47,053 bases of DNA, from the IMG/VR virus record IMGVR_UViG_3300022924_000020, positions 1-47,053 of that record; one strand, given 5' to 3'. Shown piece by piece: positions 26,181 to 33,351 of this stretch. The translations under genes were made by a program, and so were the position numbers. This DNA comes from a virus. How positions within the stretch are numbered: the first letter of the stretch is position 1; each line of letters opens with the position of its first letter. Below the pieces are notes generated by a model, which had not been told where the DNA came from, searched no databases, and saw nothing but the letters and a program-made list of their open reading frames with translations.

Positions 26181-26518
26181 TGAATAGTAAAGAAAAGCTA
26201 TTAGATAGTATTAAACAAGCAGAGACTGTTGGAGCCTTGTTCGTATTAATGAGCGTAGCAGAAAGAACTGATATGAAGTTTATTGAGCATGTCGAAGTTG
26301 GTAGAGCTATTATTAACCGTGCACCAGAGATCGGATTACCTCCGTTCCCTCACGATCAGCATACACGGTTCATGCACAATGTTCTTGATGCTGACAGTGA
26401 AAGCATGCTCGAAGAGATAGTAAAAGCTGCTAAAGCTTCTGATCTTCATCCAGGTGAATTACAGGAAGTACTTAATCTAGTACTCGAAAAGAAAGGAGAA
26501 CTAACAAATGGCAACTAA
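26180..26518 (+). CDS. Small helical family protein B
   Basis: 112 aa, starting MNSKEKLLDSIKQAETVG. It shares with the next gene a layout of a helical start, LFVLMSVAERTDMKFIEHVEVG, then a RFMHNVLDADSESMLEEIV block, which matches ALVIKR-free RFIDGIVEATTQEDLDTVE of its neighbour. The two look like diverged duplicates. It overlaps the next gene by 11 nt. Function unknown. Confidence 0.55.
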   Translation: MNSKEKLLDSIKQAETVGALFVLMSVAERTDMKFIEHVEVGRAIINRAPEIGLPPFPHDQHTRFMHNVLDADSESMLEEIVKAAKASDLHPGELQEVLNLVLEKKGELTNGN

Positions 26519-26855
26519 AGCCGAATACATGGAGAGCGTAGCTAAAGTAGATACGTCTCTTGGAATGCTGCTTATCATTATGGCAGTATACAAAGACAAG
26601 AGCCTGAAAAAGCTTGAAGCAGCTGAGGTAGCTTATGAAATCAGAAAGCAAGGTGAGAAACGTATGGGCGTAGAAGCCCAAGATGCTAATCTACCTCACA
26701 TTAGGTTCATTGATGGTATCGTTGAAGCTACTACTCAAGAAGATCTTGATACTGTTGAAGCTGAATTAAGAGCACGTCCTAACTTCACAGAAGAGAAGAA
26801 CGAAGCTAACCTGGCACTTGTTAAAGAGAAGAGGGAGGCGTTGGCAAATGGCTAG
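26508..26855 (+). CDS. Small helical family protein C
   Basis: 115 aa, starting MATKAEYMESVAKVDTSLG. Pattern MLLIIMAVYKDKSLKKLEAAEVA then RFIDGIVEATTQEDLDTVEAEL follows gene B. GAAAGGAGAACTAACAA precedes the start as a ribosome-binding-like site. It overlaps the previous and the next gene by 11 and 8 nt. Likely a paralogue of gene B. Function unknown. Confidence 0.55.
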   Translation: MATKAEYMESVAKVDTSLGMLLIIMAVYKDKSLKKLEAAEVAYEIRKQGEKRMGVEAQDANLPHIRFIDGIVEATTQEDLDTVEAELRARPNFTEEKNEANLALVKEKREALANG

Positions 26856-27483
26856 AGTAGAAGATTACATCAGAGAGATACAGAACTCTTACAAAATAGA
26901 CCAAGTTATACACTGGCATCAACTATCTCAAAGTGACGAAGAACTAAGTGTGGAAGATGATGATGAACTTGACTCTATTGCTAACGCAGCTATTGAGCGC
27001 ATCAAAGTCAAAGGCAGACTCAACGAGGAGACCAGTGCTGGTAGTACCAGTGGTAAAGCTCATCCGGTAACAACTGACGTAGCCTATCCAGTTCCTGTTG
27101 AGGAGAAGAAAGGTGAACCTCGTGTTGAGAGTGAGCTATTTCTGGATTACAGGAAATCACTAGGTGAAGCTAAAACAGAAAAAGAAGTAGACGTAATCAT
27201 GGATGGCGTTTTCGATGAGCCAATATCAAAGTTGAACCAAATCGATCGTATGTGGCTTCGTAAAGATAGACAGCAAGCACTTAATAGAGTAGAAGGTAAA
27301 ATCAAGCCTTATAATCCATTTGTAAGGGCTGGTCTTGACCTTATGGCTGTACAAGATCGAGTTGATTTGGTCAACTTTACTGAGGATAACATCAAAGGTA
27401 ACAAAAGAGATCTAAACTCTGGTCAGAGAGAAGTTCTTCGTCAAGTAGCTGAAGAGATCAAGGTCATAGAAGGCTGGGATTAA
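26848..27483 (+). CDS. Larger helical family protein D
   Basis: 211 aa from ATG 26848 (MARVEDYIREIQNSYK), overlapping the previous stop by 8 nt. A longer reading to 26818 lies inside the preceding gene and starts with an unlikely RRGRRW run. Two helical blocks, about 1-60 and 105-210, are joined by a low-complexity linker (ETSAGSTSGKAHPVTT). The second block (YRKSLGEAKTEKEVDVIMDG) resembles the small family members, so it may be a two-domain relative. Function unknown. Confidence 0.55.
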   Translation: MARVEDYIREIQNSYKIDQVIHWHQLSQSDEELSVEDDDELDSIANAAIERIKVKGRLNEETSAGSTSGKAHPVTTDVAYPVPVEEKKGEPRVESELFLDYRKSLGEAKTEKEVDVIMDGVFDEPISKLNQIDRMWLRKDRQQALNRVEGKIKPYNPFVRAGLDLMAVQDRVDLVNFTEDNIKGNKRDLNSGQREVLRQVAEEIKVIEGWD

Positions 27484-27542
27484 GAATAAGAGCAAAGTCC
27501 TGAGGCTCGAAGTGAGGGACAGTAACAATTAACAACTACAAA
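27484..27542 (+). other. Short hairpin-bearing gene junction
   Basis: After the stop, CAAAGTCC leads into a GTCC/GGAC-closed hairpin (27497-27520). The CAAAGTCCT words recur at the start of the structured junction at 28193. It ends in the leader CAATTAACAACTACAAA before GTG 27543. Confidence 0.35.
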
Positions 27543-27683
27543 GTGAAAGCAATTAGCAACATTTTAGAACACGGTTCTACCTTAGAGATCATAGCTCTAG
27601 CAGCTTTCGTTTGTGCCTGTTTAGCAGGTATACCAGCGATAATCATTGCAGTGTGGAAGACAGCAGGAGGTCATGATGACTAG
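27543..27683 (+). CDS. Small single-pass membrane protein
   Basis: 46 aa from GTG 27543 (MKAISNILEHGSTLEI). Residues 16-39 are a hydrophobic helix (IIALAAFVCACLAGIPAIII) followed by a short polar end. It starts after the recurrent leader AATTAACAACTACAAA. It overlaps a second tiny membrane protein by 8 nt. A holin-like or inhibitor-like pair is possible; neither has a proven family. Confidence 0.5.
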   Translation: MKAISNILEHGSTLEIIALAAFVCACLAGIPAIIIAVWKTAGGHDD

Positions 27684-27771
27684 ATTCGGAACGAATACGA
27701 ACAACGATGTGTTGCTATTACTACTCATTGTAGTTTTAGTTGTATCATACGTCTGTATAGGACGAAATTAG
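27676..27771 (+). CDS. Very small membrane protein
   Basis: 31 aa from ATG 27676 (MTRFGTNTNNDV), then an unbroken hydrophobic helix (LLLLLIVVLVVSYVC) and IGRN. Too short for a globular fold; it should insert as a single helix with the polar N terminus. Overlap with the preceding membrane gene argues for co-expression. The reading is short, so confidence is moderate. Confidence 0.45.
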   Translation: MTRFGTNTNNDVLLLLLIVVLVVSYVCIGRN

Positions 27772-27776
27772 GAATT

Positions 27777-28190
27777 ATGAAACTAAAATCATATGACCCG
27801 AACACTAAAACACAATTGTTCGGTGTCGAGGCTGAGAGAACCAAAGAGTTACTTAACGCAAGTATAGATCAGTTAAAGATAGATTTCCCAAAAAGCTACT
27901 CTACTGCTGACTTTGCTGGTGTTATAGTAGGTCAGTGCAAGAACATCAACGAGGTGGCTGCTTGCTTAACTTATCTGCCAAAAGCAATAAGAGATATGCA
28001 AATCAAGAAGCTTGAAGAGATGGGCAACGAAGCTGTAGAGTCAGCACGTAAAGTTACTGATGAGGTAACTGCTGGTGTTGATAAAGCTATGGACATCTTG
28101 TGCTCTGCATTGAGTGCTTGGGCTAAACAACCTTCAGAAAAGGAAAAGCCAACATCAGATGCCGCACCGGTAGATGGTAAAGGTGAGTAA
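27777..28190 (+). CDS. Unknown helical protein
   Basis: 137 aa, starting MKLKSYDPNTKTQLFGVE. Helices through residue 110 (RTKELLNASIDQLKIDF, AVESARKVTDEVTAGVDKAM) and a disordered Pro/Glu/Lys tail (QPSEKEKPTSDAAPVDGKGE). One candidate metal/disulfide Cys pair is widely spaced. It follows two tiny membrane genes by 5 nt and is followed by a structured junction. Function unknown. Confidence 0.5.
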   Translation: MKLKSYDPNTKTQLFGVEAERTKELLNASIDQLKIDFPKSYSTADFAGVIVGQCKNINEVAACLTYLPKAIRDMQIKKLEEMGNEAVESARKVTDEVTAGVDKAMDILCSALSAWAKQPSEKEKPTSDAAPVDGKGE

Positions 28191-28192
28191 AC

Positions 28193-28284
28193 CAAAGTCC
28201 TCCCAGCAATGGGAGGCAACCGCCTAGATAACTAGGGAAACAGCAACAGGCGTTAAATCGTGCGGGAATAGCTGGAATTAAGTA
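28193..28284 (+). ncRNA. Structured intergenic RNA candidate
   Basis: The junction between genes contains a 6 bp hairpin CCTCCC-AGCAAT-GGGAGG (28199-28216), then CGCCT (28222) pairing with AGGCG (28249) around an inner hairpin CCTAG-ATAA-CTAGG. Together they form a compact three-stem layout with purine-rich joints (GGGAAACAGCAAC). It may be a riboswitch-like leader, a processing site or an RNA stabiliser for the gene at 28308. Confidence 0.45.
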
Positions 28285-28307
28285 CTAAACAATTAACAAC
28301 AATCAAA

Positions 28308-28589
28308 ATGGCAAGAACAAAATTAACAGTAGTAGTAGATGAGGTAAGACCTCTAGCAGGCTACAGAATGACTTTAGGTGATATCGTAATGGGTATGAGT
28401 ATAACCTCAACGGGAGAAGTAAGGGAAGTAAAGTACGAAAGTGGAATTGATAACTTTGAGTTACGTGCTGAGTTCGGCAGTAAAAATTGGAACGCTATTA
28501 TTCGTATGGACGATGAAGCTTTTGATAAGTACATCCAGACAGAAACTGCTGTACGTAGGTTCGTACGCAAAGTAAACAAGTTTCAGTAG
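28308..28589 (+). CDS. Small beta-rich unknown protein
   Basis: 93 aa, starting MARTKLTVVVDEVRPLAG. Beta strands dominate (VREVKYESGIDNFELRAEFG, NWNAIIRMDDEAF). The leader AACAATTAACAACAATCAAA before the ATG is the recurrent A-rich start context. TAGTG joins it to the next gene. It follows the structured junction. Function unknown; a small RNA- or protein-binding fold is possible. Confidence 0.55.
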   Translation: MARTKLTVVVDEVRPLAGYRMTLGDIVMGMSITSTGEVREVKYESGIDNFELRAEFGSKNWNAIIRMDDEAFDKYIQTETAVRRFVRKVNKFQ

Positions 28590-28780
28590 TGGATATTACT
28601 GAGTACTTAGATCGAATCGCTAAGAGTGAGGACATCCCAGAGATCCTCAAGATAGCTGATGAGGCTATTGAGGATGAAGAGCTCATTGTCGAAGGTAAGA
28701 TGCTGGTATTCAGTAGAGCAATCAGCAGGTCCAATGTATTACAGGGTAACTCATGCCCACTAAGAACAAACGCAGGATGA
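28589..28780 (+). CDS. Small acidic unknown protein
   Basis: 63 aa from GTG 28589 (MDITEYLDRIAKSEDI), overlapping the previous TAG by one base. It is acidic and helical up to residue 45 (ILKIADEAIEDEELIVEG). The last 28 nt overlap the next gene, whose start at 28753 lies inside it. Function unknown. Confidence 0.5.
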   Translation: MDITEYLDRIAKSEDIPEILKIADEAIEDEELIVEGKMLVFSRAISRSNVLQGNSCPLRTNAG

Positions 28781-29097
28781 GAAGAGCAACATTTAGCTAT
28801 CATTTAGAGCAAGACGAAAAGGTAGGTTGTATCGTAGACCTTAATGGTATGACATCAGTCACCAACGACATTGAGAATGTTATAGAAGACATCTCAGACA
28901 AAGAGAATATCAACCCATCAGAGTGGAACTGGATCTACCAAGACTCAGACAACATGTGGGATGGGTTTGATCCAAGTACTGGTTCATTCATCATAATGCA
29001 GATGAGACGCAGAGAAGATGCTATGAGAGAGATCTTAGAGTACCGTAAGCAAAGCCAGATTGGTGGATGCTGTGGAGGAGGATGTCACTGTGGCTAG
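28753..29097 (+). CDS. Unknown protein with Cys/Gly-rich C terminus
   Basis: 114 aa, starting MPTKNKRRMRRATFSYHL. A basic start is followed by an alpha/beta middle with Trp-rich NPSEWNWIYQDSDNMW, and the chain ends GGCCGGGCHCG, four cysteines and a histidine within 11 residues. That tail could bind a metal or iron-sulfur centre, or be a lipidation or redox tag. No full known motif is complete. It overlaps both neighbours. Confidence 0.5.
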   Translation: MPTKNKRRMRRATFSYHLEQDEKVGCIVDLNGMTSVTNDIENVIEDISDKENINPSEWNWIYQDSDNMWDGFDPSTGSFIIMQMRRREDAMREILEYRKQSQIGGCCGGGCHCG

Positions 29098-29305
29098 TCA
29101 AACATTAGTAACCATGTTCTCTATCGGAGATAGGGTGTGGTGTATGTTCAGTAACAAAGCTCATGATGGTATCGTTACTGGTATCATTGTAACAGTACTA
29201 CCGGACAAAGAACCTATGGTACTCTACACAACAAGTACCTTACCAAGCAAGTTGCTTGAAAGTTCCCTGTATGAGAGTAAAGAAGCACTACTAGCTTCTC
29301 TTTAA
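29090..29305 (+). CDS. Small SH3-like unknown protein
   Basis: 71 aa if GTG 29090 is used (overlapping the previous stop as GTGGCTAG), or 63 aa from ATG 29114 (MFSIGDRVWCMF). The pattern SIGDRVWCMFSNKAHDGIVTGII fits a small SH3-like barrel that binds nucleic acid or protein, as does the gene at 42428. Start uncertain; overlap habits in this block favour the GTG. A hairpin (AGAAGC/GCTTCT) lies at its end. Confidence 0.5.
   Translation: MASQTLVTMFSIGDRVWCMFSNKAHDGIVTGIIVTVLPDKEPMVLYTTSTLPSKLLESSLYESKEALLASL
29281..29299 (+). repeat. Hairpin at a gene end, before a tRNA-like element
   Basis: AGAAGC, a seven-base loop and GCTTCT pair perfectly, within the last codons of the upstream gene. It lies 12 nt before the tRNA-like element at 29311. 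Confidence 0.4.
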
Positions 29306-29310
29306 GTTAT

Positions 29311-29384
29311 GAAGCCGTCGTCTAAAGGGACTAGGACGTACGTACACAATGCGTGAGATTGAGGTTCGATCCCTCACCGCTTTA
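29311..29384 (+). tRNA. tRNA-like element, possible anticodon ACA
   Basis: 74 nt. Acceptor GAAGCCG/CCGCTTT has one C-C mismatch, the D stem is GTCT/GGAC with a GG loop, and the T arm is TGAGG-TTCGATC-CCTCA. The anticodon arm can be set as TACGT-ACACAAT-GCGTG or with a C-A-closed GTACACA loop. Both read ACA, which would be an unusual Cys decoder with A34. Specificity is uncertain. Confidence 0.5.
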
Positions 29385-29410
29385 CACAAAACCTTGCCAA
29401 TGGTTGAAGT

Positions 29411-29460
29411 AAGTAGGTATCCCCAGGTTTGTTGATATATCCTGGGGTACTTTACTTTAC
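29411..29460 (+). terminator. Terminator after the tRNA-like element
   Basis: CCCCAGG (29421) pairs with CCTGGGG (29441) as a 7 bp GC-rich stem, extended outside by imperfect AAGTAA/TTACTT pairing, followed by TACTTTACTTT. Strong hairpin with a moderately T-rich tail. Confidence 0.7.
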
Positions 29461-29512
29461 TATGGCACAACGTATTAACTAACAGATTTTTAAAACAAAA
29501 CACAATTCAATC

Positions 29513-29944
29513 ATGGCAAAACCATTTCTAATTATGCATCGTACCGGCTTCTTTAAGCCTGGGATGGTTACAGACAATCAGTGCAGCAAGTGTGGACAAG
29601 AAGAGTACCACTATCGCTTAATCATGGCATTCGACAACACAGTCACGCTTAATGACATGCAGTTCATCTTTGATAGCATGGAGTTAACAGACAGAGTATG
29701 TGCCCTTGATCCAGTAGGATCTTGTGAAGAGATGCACTATCAATTAGCTGAGTGTATCAAGAACTACTTCGAAGAGAAGCAAATTCCTGTTCTTGTTTAC
29801 AAGTTCAGTATCGTAACAAAGGTTGAAGCAGCTCTAAACAGAGCTTGGTTCGATCATGTGAGCTTACCATTGCCCCCTAACGATGTAGATCCACAAGACA
29901 GGAAGTTTGCGTTAGCAATGGCACTATCACCACACTGTATCTAG
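29513..29944 (+). CDS. Unknown protein with a CxxC pair
   Basis: 143 aa, starting MAKPFLIMHRTGFFKPG. An early CSKCGQ (about 24-29) is a possible half zinc site. The middle is helical (LNDMQFIFDSMELTDRV, MHYQLAECIKNYFEEKQ). The leader AAAACAAAACACAATTCAATC before the ATG is typical. It opens a new unit after a terminator. The QueD-like look of the HYQLAEC helix is too weak to name it. Confidence 0.5.
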   Translation: MAKPFLIMHRTGFFKPGMVTDNQCSKCGQEEYHYRLIMAFDNTVTLNDMQFIFDSMELTDRVCALDPVGSCEEMHYQLAECIKNYFEEKQIPVLVYKFSIVTKVEAALNRAWFDHVSLPLPPNDVDPQDRKFALAMALSPHCI

Positions 29945-29945
29945 T

Positions 29946-30236
29946 ATGAACAGTGTAGCATGGAAAAGAGAGCAAACCGCTGGTGCTCAGTACTTAGTAA
30001 AGACATTCGAGATTGACTCTTTTGAGCAACTACACACATTCTTACAAAGGATCAGTACCACCGGCACTGCTTTAGGGCATGACCCAGACGTAGCTAACAA
30101 CACAGTTACGCCACGTAAAGCAGGATCAGTTCAGCTTAGATACACTACCAATGACAAAGGTAAGGTAGTAACAGAACTAGATCACCTGATGGCTGCTGTC
30201 ACAGACAGAGTCTATCAGTTAGTAACAAGTAATTAA
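29946..30236 (+). CDS. Small unknown protein
   Basis: 96 aa, starting MNSVAWKREQTAGAQYLV. Alternating helix and strand (EIDSFEQLHTFLQRIST, ELDHLMAAVTDRVYQLV). It starts 1 nt after the previous stop, so the two are coupled. No motif recognised. Size and position suit another early host-interaction gene. Confidence 0.5.
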   Translation: MNSVAWKREQTAGAQYLVKTFEIDSFEQLHTFLQRISTTGTALGHDPDVANNTVTPRKAGSVQLRYTTNDKGKVVTELDHLMAAVTDRVYQLVTSN

Positions 30237-30262
30237 GTACACACAACTAAAACAAAATCACG

Positions 30263-30541
30263 ATGAGTGGATTTAAAGTAACAGAACTACCAGAAGGGCA
30301 GTTAGACGCGACATTACCTCAAGTATTAGGTATCGAAGACAGTAGAGCAGATGAACTCTGTGACGCTTTAGCAGAGAAGGCTGGGGACAATATGGCTGTA
30401 GGTGTAAACAGTATTCACCTTATTACCGAAGACGAGAACGAGAGAGCATTCTTGTACGTCTTTATTGGTACTATGGTAGGAGCAGCTAGCGGCCCTATAA
30501 GGGAAGAAGTGAATCCAGTTGATAACCATACAGGAGGATAA
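30263..30541 (+). CDS. Small acidic unknown protein
   Basis: 92 aa, starting MSGFKVTELPEGQLDATL. Acidic, helical start, with a strand-rich LYVFIGTMVGAASG end. Gly-rich C terminus (NPVDNHTGG). AAACAAAAT leader before the ATG; the tail AGGAGGATAATC serves the following gene as a ribosome site. Function unknown. Confidence 0.5.
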   Translation: MSGFKVTELPEGQLDATLPQVLGIEDSRADELCDALAEKAGDNMAVGVNSIHLITEDENERAFLYVFIGTMVGAASGPIREEVNPVDNHTGG

Positions 30542-30543
30542 TC

Positions 30544-30888
30544 ATGGGAGTATTAGATGACTTACGCAACACACCTCTAAAAGGTAAACGCATTTGTAAG
30601 ACTCTGGTTCACCCATTCACACCTACTGGTATCTTCCCAAACAGAAGAGAACGTAGAGTTGCGATATTCGTAAGAGACAGAATCAACAACCGTAAACGCA
30701 CCAAAGCCCGTGCTGCTACCTATCAGGAGGTCTTAGTACCACTAGAAGGTCCGTATCAGAAGCTGTCCTTGAAAGAGATGAGAGAGAAAGGTATTCGTGT
30801 GTGGAAGAAATTTGTAGATGCTGTAACAGGTAAATACAGAACTACCACCATACGCCATCTGCCTTATTCTGCTCTAAAGGGTGGCTAA
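30544..30888 (+). CDS. Basic unknown protein
   Basis: 114 aa, starting MGVLDDLRNTPLKGKRI. Highly basic in the middle (FPNRRERRVAIFVRDRINNRKRTKARA), suggesting nucleic-acid binding. A short AGGAGGATAATC site precedes its start. It overlaps the next gene by 8 nt (GTGGCTAA). A phage RNA- or DNA-binding role is plausible; no family is recognised. Confidence 0.5.
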   Translation: MGVLDDLRNTPLKGKRICKTLVHPFTPTGIFPNRRERRVAIFVRDRINNRKRTKARAATYQEVLVPLEGPYQKLSLKEMREKGIRVWKKFVDAVTGKYRTTTIRHLPYSALKGG

Positions 30889-31258
30889 CTACGAACCAAA
30901 GGGTAGTGTTAAAGAAGGAGTTCCTCTAAAGTATACCGGTTCAGCAATGACTGGTATACACATGGGAACTGGTTCTACACTATCAATGGAAGATGTACGG
31001 GCTAAATGGGAAAAGAAAGAAAGAGTTAAAGCAGCTAAAATCAGAGCTGGAAAAGTATCAGGAGTTGTACGTAGTACCAAGACATTAGAGAAACAGAGGC
31101 TGGCATACCTCAGGTATCTTGAACTCTTGGTACTGTATGCTCCGAATTCACGTAAGACTGTAGCTAAAACTGCAGAGGAGCTTGGATTCAACGTAGCCTT
31201 TGTAGAAAGGGCAATAGTAGCAGGATTAAAGAACAAATGGCACAAGGAGGTGCCCTGA
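30881..31258 (+). CDS. Basic unknown protein
   Basis: 125 aa from GTG 30881 (MANYEPKGSVKEGVPL). Basic, with helical C-terminal half (RLAYLRYLELLVLYAPNSR) and SNRKTVAKTAEELGFNVAFVERA resembling a helix-turn-helix (about 88-110), like a short DNA-reading module. It ends in the AAGGAGG ribosome site of the next gene. A small regulator is possible. Confidence 0.5.
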   Translation: MANYEPKGSVKEGVPLKYTGSAMTGIHMGTGSTLSMEDVRAKWEKKERVKAAKIRAGKVSGVVRSTKTLEKQRLAYLRYLELLVLYAPNSRKTVAKTAEELGFNVAFVERAIVAGLKNKWHKEVP

Positions 31259-31259
31259 A

Positions 31260-31778
31260 ATGATTACAGATTTAAAACACATCCTCGGTGTCACAGAGAA
31301 CCTAAAGGAAGATTACAAAGAAGCTGGACTTACAATTAACGTTGAAGAGTTCGAAAGTAAAATACAAGGCATAGGTCAGCCTATCATTAACAGGATCAAA
31401 GATGAGGTTGTTAAACAATGTACAGCATCGTACTACAACTCCAGAGAACACGGTAAGAAAGACGCGATGCTTTCAATCCCTGGTATTCAAGCAGAAGACC
31501 GCAAACAATTCTTGGATCTTATAACTGAGTACTTCATTACACCATTTCCGGGTAACGAAGCTGCTTTAGTATTCGCTGGTCACCAGTATGGTCATGTGCT
31601 GTTGGATATCAACATGTTCATCAACAGAATGATTGAGCAAGTTGCTGAATACACGTTAGAGAAACTCGCTGAGGAGAACGGTGATGCTGTTAGCACTGTC
31701 ATAGGTGTTGGCAAGCAGGACTTCCAAGACAAGATGAGAGCAGCCGGTAAAAACCCAGACAAGTTCGATATCAATTAG
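31260..31778 (+). CDS. Unknown soluble protein
   Basis: 172 aa, starting MITDLKHILGVTENLKED. Helical throughout, with a charged first third and a hydrophobic second half (AGHQYGHVLLDINMFINRMIEQV). No membrane anchor. It lies just before the uracil-DNA glycosylase gene. Could belong to the DNA-processing set but no motif shows it. Confidence 0.5.
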   Translation: MITDLKHILGVTENLKEDYKEAGLTINVEEFESKIQGIGQPIINRIKDEVVKQCTASYYNSREHGKKDAMLSIPGIQAEDRKQFLDLITEYFITPFPGNEAALVFAGHQYGHVLLDINMFINRMIEQVAEYTLEKLAEENGDAVSTVIGVGKQDFQDKMRAAGKNPDKFDIN

Positions 31779-31789
31779 CAACAACTGTT

Positions 31790-32467
31790 ATGCCTTCAGT
31801 TAAACAAGTAGGAGAAGGATGGTTCAAGGAACTAGAATCCGACTTCAACTCAGACTGGTTCAAGAGCATAAAGGGTGTAGTAGCACAAGCTTACGCAGCT
31901 AAGAGAATCAGACCTGAACCCACCAATATCTTCCGGGCACTCCGGGAGACGCAGCCTGACAGTGTCAAGGTTGTAATGCTTGGCCAAGACCCATACCCGG
32001 GAGGAGGCCATGCAGATGGGCTTGCATTCAGCAGCCAACAAAGAGAGACTCCGAAGTCTTTAGAGATCATATATCAAGATCTCGAACGTATTTATGGTTC
32101 TAAACCGAAGACTAACGATCTGACGTTCTGGGCCAAACAGGGAGTATTACTCCTTAATACGTCACTCACCGTAATCAGCGGTGTACCAATGTCTCATCAT
32201 CACATTGGTTGGGATAAGCTTATTCGCAGCATATTCAAAGTACTCAGTAATAAACAGGGGCTTGTGTATGTAGCTTGGGGAGGACCAGCTAAAGAGGTTG
32301 TAAGGGGTTTATTGACTCCAGAACAGTACAAGACTAACAAAGTCATAACTGGAATACACCCTATAGCTCAGTCCTACTCACAAGGTAAGCTTCAGTTCAA
32401 CGGTAGATTCGATGAGATCAACCAATATCTAAAAGAACAAGGAAAGGAACCGATACAATGGATATAA
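31790..32467 (+). CDS. ung: Uracil-DNA glycosylase, family 1
   Basis: 225 aa. VVMLGQDPYPGGGHADGLAFS (61-81) is the family 1 water-activating motif with catalytic D67; its usual His after PY is Pro here. LLNTSLTV (121-128) is the uracil-pocket strand, and HPIAQS (190-195) replaces HPSPLS with the reactive His kept. The C terminus PIQWI matches the PIDW ending. It removes uracil from DNA by base excision. It could protect phage DNA or, if uracil is used, act on host DNA. crAss-like phages often carry it. Confidence 0.85.
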   Translation: MPSVKQVGEGWFKELESDFNSDWFKSIKGVVAQAYAAKRIRPEPTNIFRALRETQPDSVKVVMLGQDPYPGGGHADGLAFSSQQRETPKSLEIIYQDLERIYGSKPKTNDLTFWAKQGVLLLNTSLTVISGVPMSHHHIGWDKLIRSIFKVLSNKQGLVYVAWGGPAKEVVRGLLTPEQYKTNKVITGIHPIAQSYSQGKLQFNGRFDEINQYLKEQGKEPIQWI

Positions 32468-32802
32468 GCACAAATACGTTGCTCATAGTCGATATAGTAA
32501 CTACTGTCTTAACTTTTGTCTGTGTAGCCTTATGGATACGCGGATCAGTATGGGATAGTAACCAAGAGCTCGCTAGAACGATGTCACATGAGATGGCACT
32601 CGGATTAGAAGCCAAAGGAGAAGAAGAAGCTGGAAAGCTCAACTTTGACAAGGTAATAGGAGTATTCGTGGAAATGAGCGATACGGCTAAGGCCACATTC
32701 CTTTATCGACTTGTAGCTGTTATGGATGAGGATCACCTCGTCACACTGGACCGCTACATACAGATGAAGAGGAAAAAGAAAACAGATAAGAAGAACACCT
32801 AA
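32458..32802 (+). CDS. Small N-terminally anchored membrane protein
   Basis: 114 aa, starting MDISTNTLLIVDIVTTV. Residues 7-28 form a transmembrane helix (LLIVDIVTTVLTFVCVALWI). The rest is charged and helical (ELARTMSHEMALGLEAKGE), ending in a Lys/Arg cluster (RKKKTDKKNT). It overlaps the glycosylase gene by 10 nt. A membrane-tethered small effector is likely, but no family is known. Confidence 0.55.
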   Translation: MDISTNTLLIVDIVTTVLTFVCVALWIRGSVWDSNQELARTMSHEMALGLEAKGEEEAGKLNFDKVIGVFVEMSDTAKATFLYRLVAVMDEDHLVTLDRYIQMKRKKKTDKKNT

Positions 32803-32814
32803 CCACATCTCTAC

Positions 32815-33351
32815 ATGAAAATCACGTACGGTTTGCTCATACTTGAGCGTTTAATACACAAAGGATCAGCACATTATGCTCATTTGAAGCAGCACATTAA
32901 CTGTGAACTCAGTAATGATGAGGTACAACATGAGAGCGAGTTGCTTGGATTCAACAGTAATGGTTCATGTACGAGAGAGGTTTATTACAGGATACCTGCA
33001 AGAACACAGAAGGAAGACTTTGAGTTGTTCTTGCAGAGTTACCCTGATGCTCGTATCATTCGTATTATAGATAATGAAGCAGTACTATCACAGAGGCAAA
33101 GGGAAAGAGTACAAAGTGGAGTAGTAAGTATGGCTGACATAGCTAAGACTCAAGTAATTCTTGATAAGGACAAAAGAGCTGTTATTGATCTATTCGGTCT
33201 GGCTGTCTATGGACAGAACAGGCTATCCCTAAGTGGGAACTTACAAGACCAGGATTATCGTTGGCCACTAACAGCTAGTGGTGCTGAGATCGAAGATGCT
33301 CAGGAAACTAAATCACAACTCACATTAACGAAAGAGAGGATCAAAGTATGA
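32815..33351 (+). CDS. Unknown DNA-associated-looking protein
   Basis: 178 aa, starting MKITYGLLILERLIHKG. The first 70 residues resemble a short winged-helix/transposon-repressor-like fold (LERLIHKGSAHYAHLKQHI). The rest is polar and helical. The ATG of the next gene overlaps its end by 4 nt. Its neighbour carries a helix-turn-helix, so regulatory function is possible. Not proven. Confidence 0.5.
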   Translation: MKITYGLLILERLIHKGSAHYAHLKQHINCELSNDEVQHESELLGFNSNGSCTREVYYRIPARTQKEDFELFLQSYPDARIIRIIDNEAVLSQRQRERVQSGVVSMADIAKTQVILDKDKRAVIDLFGLAVYGQNRLSLSGNLQDQDYRWPLTASGAEIEDAQETKSQLTLTKERIKV

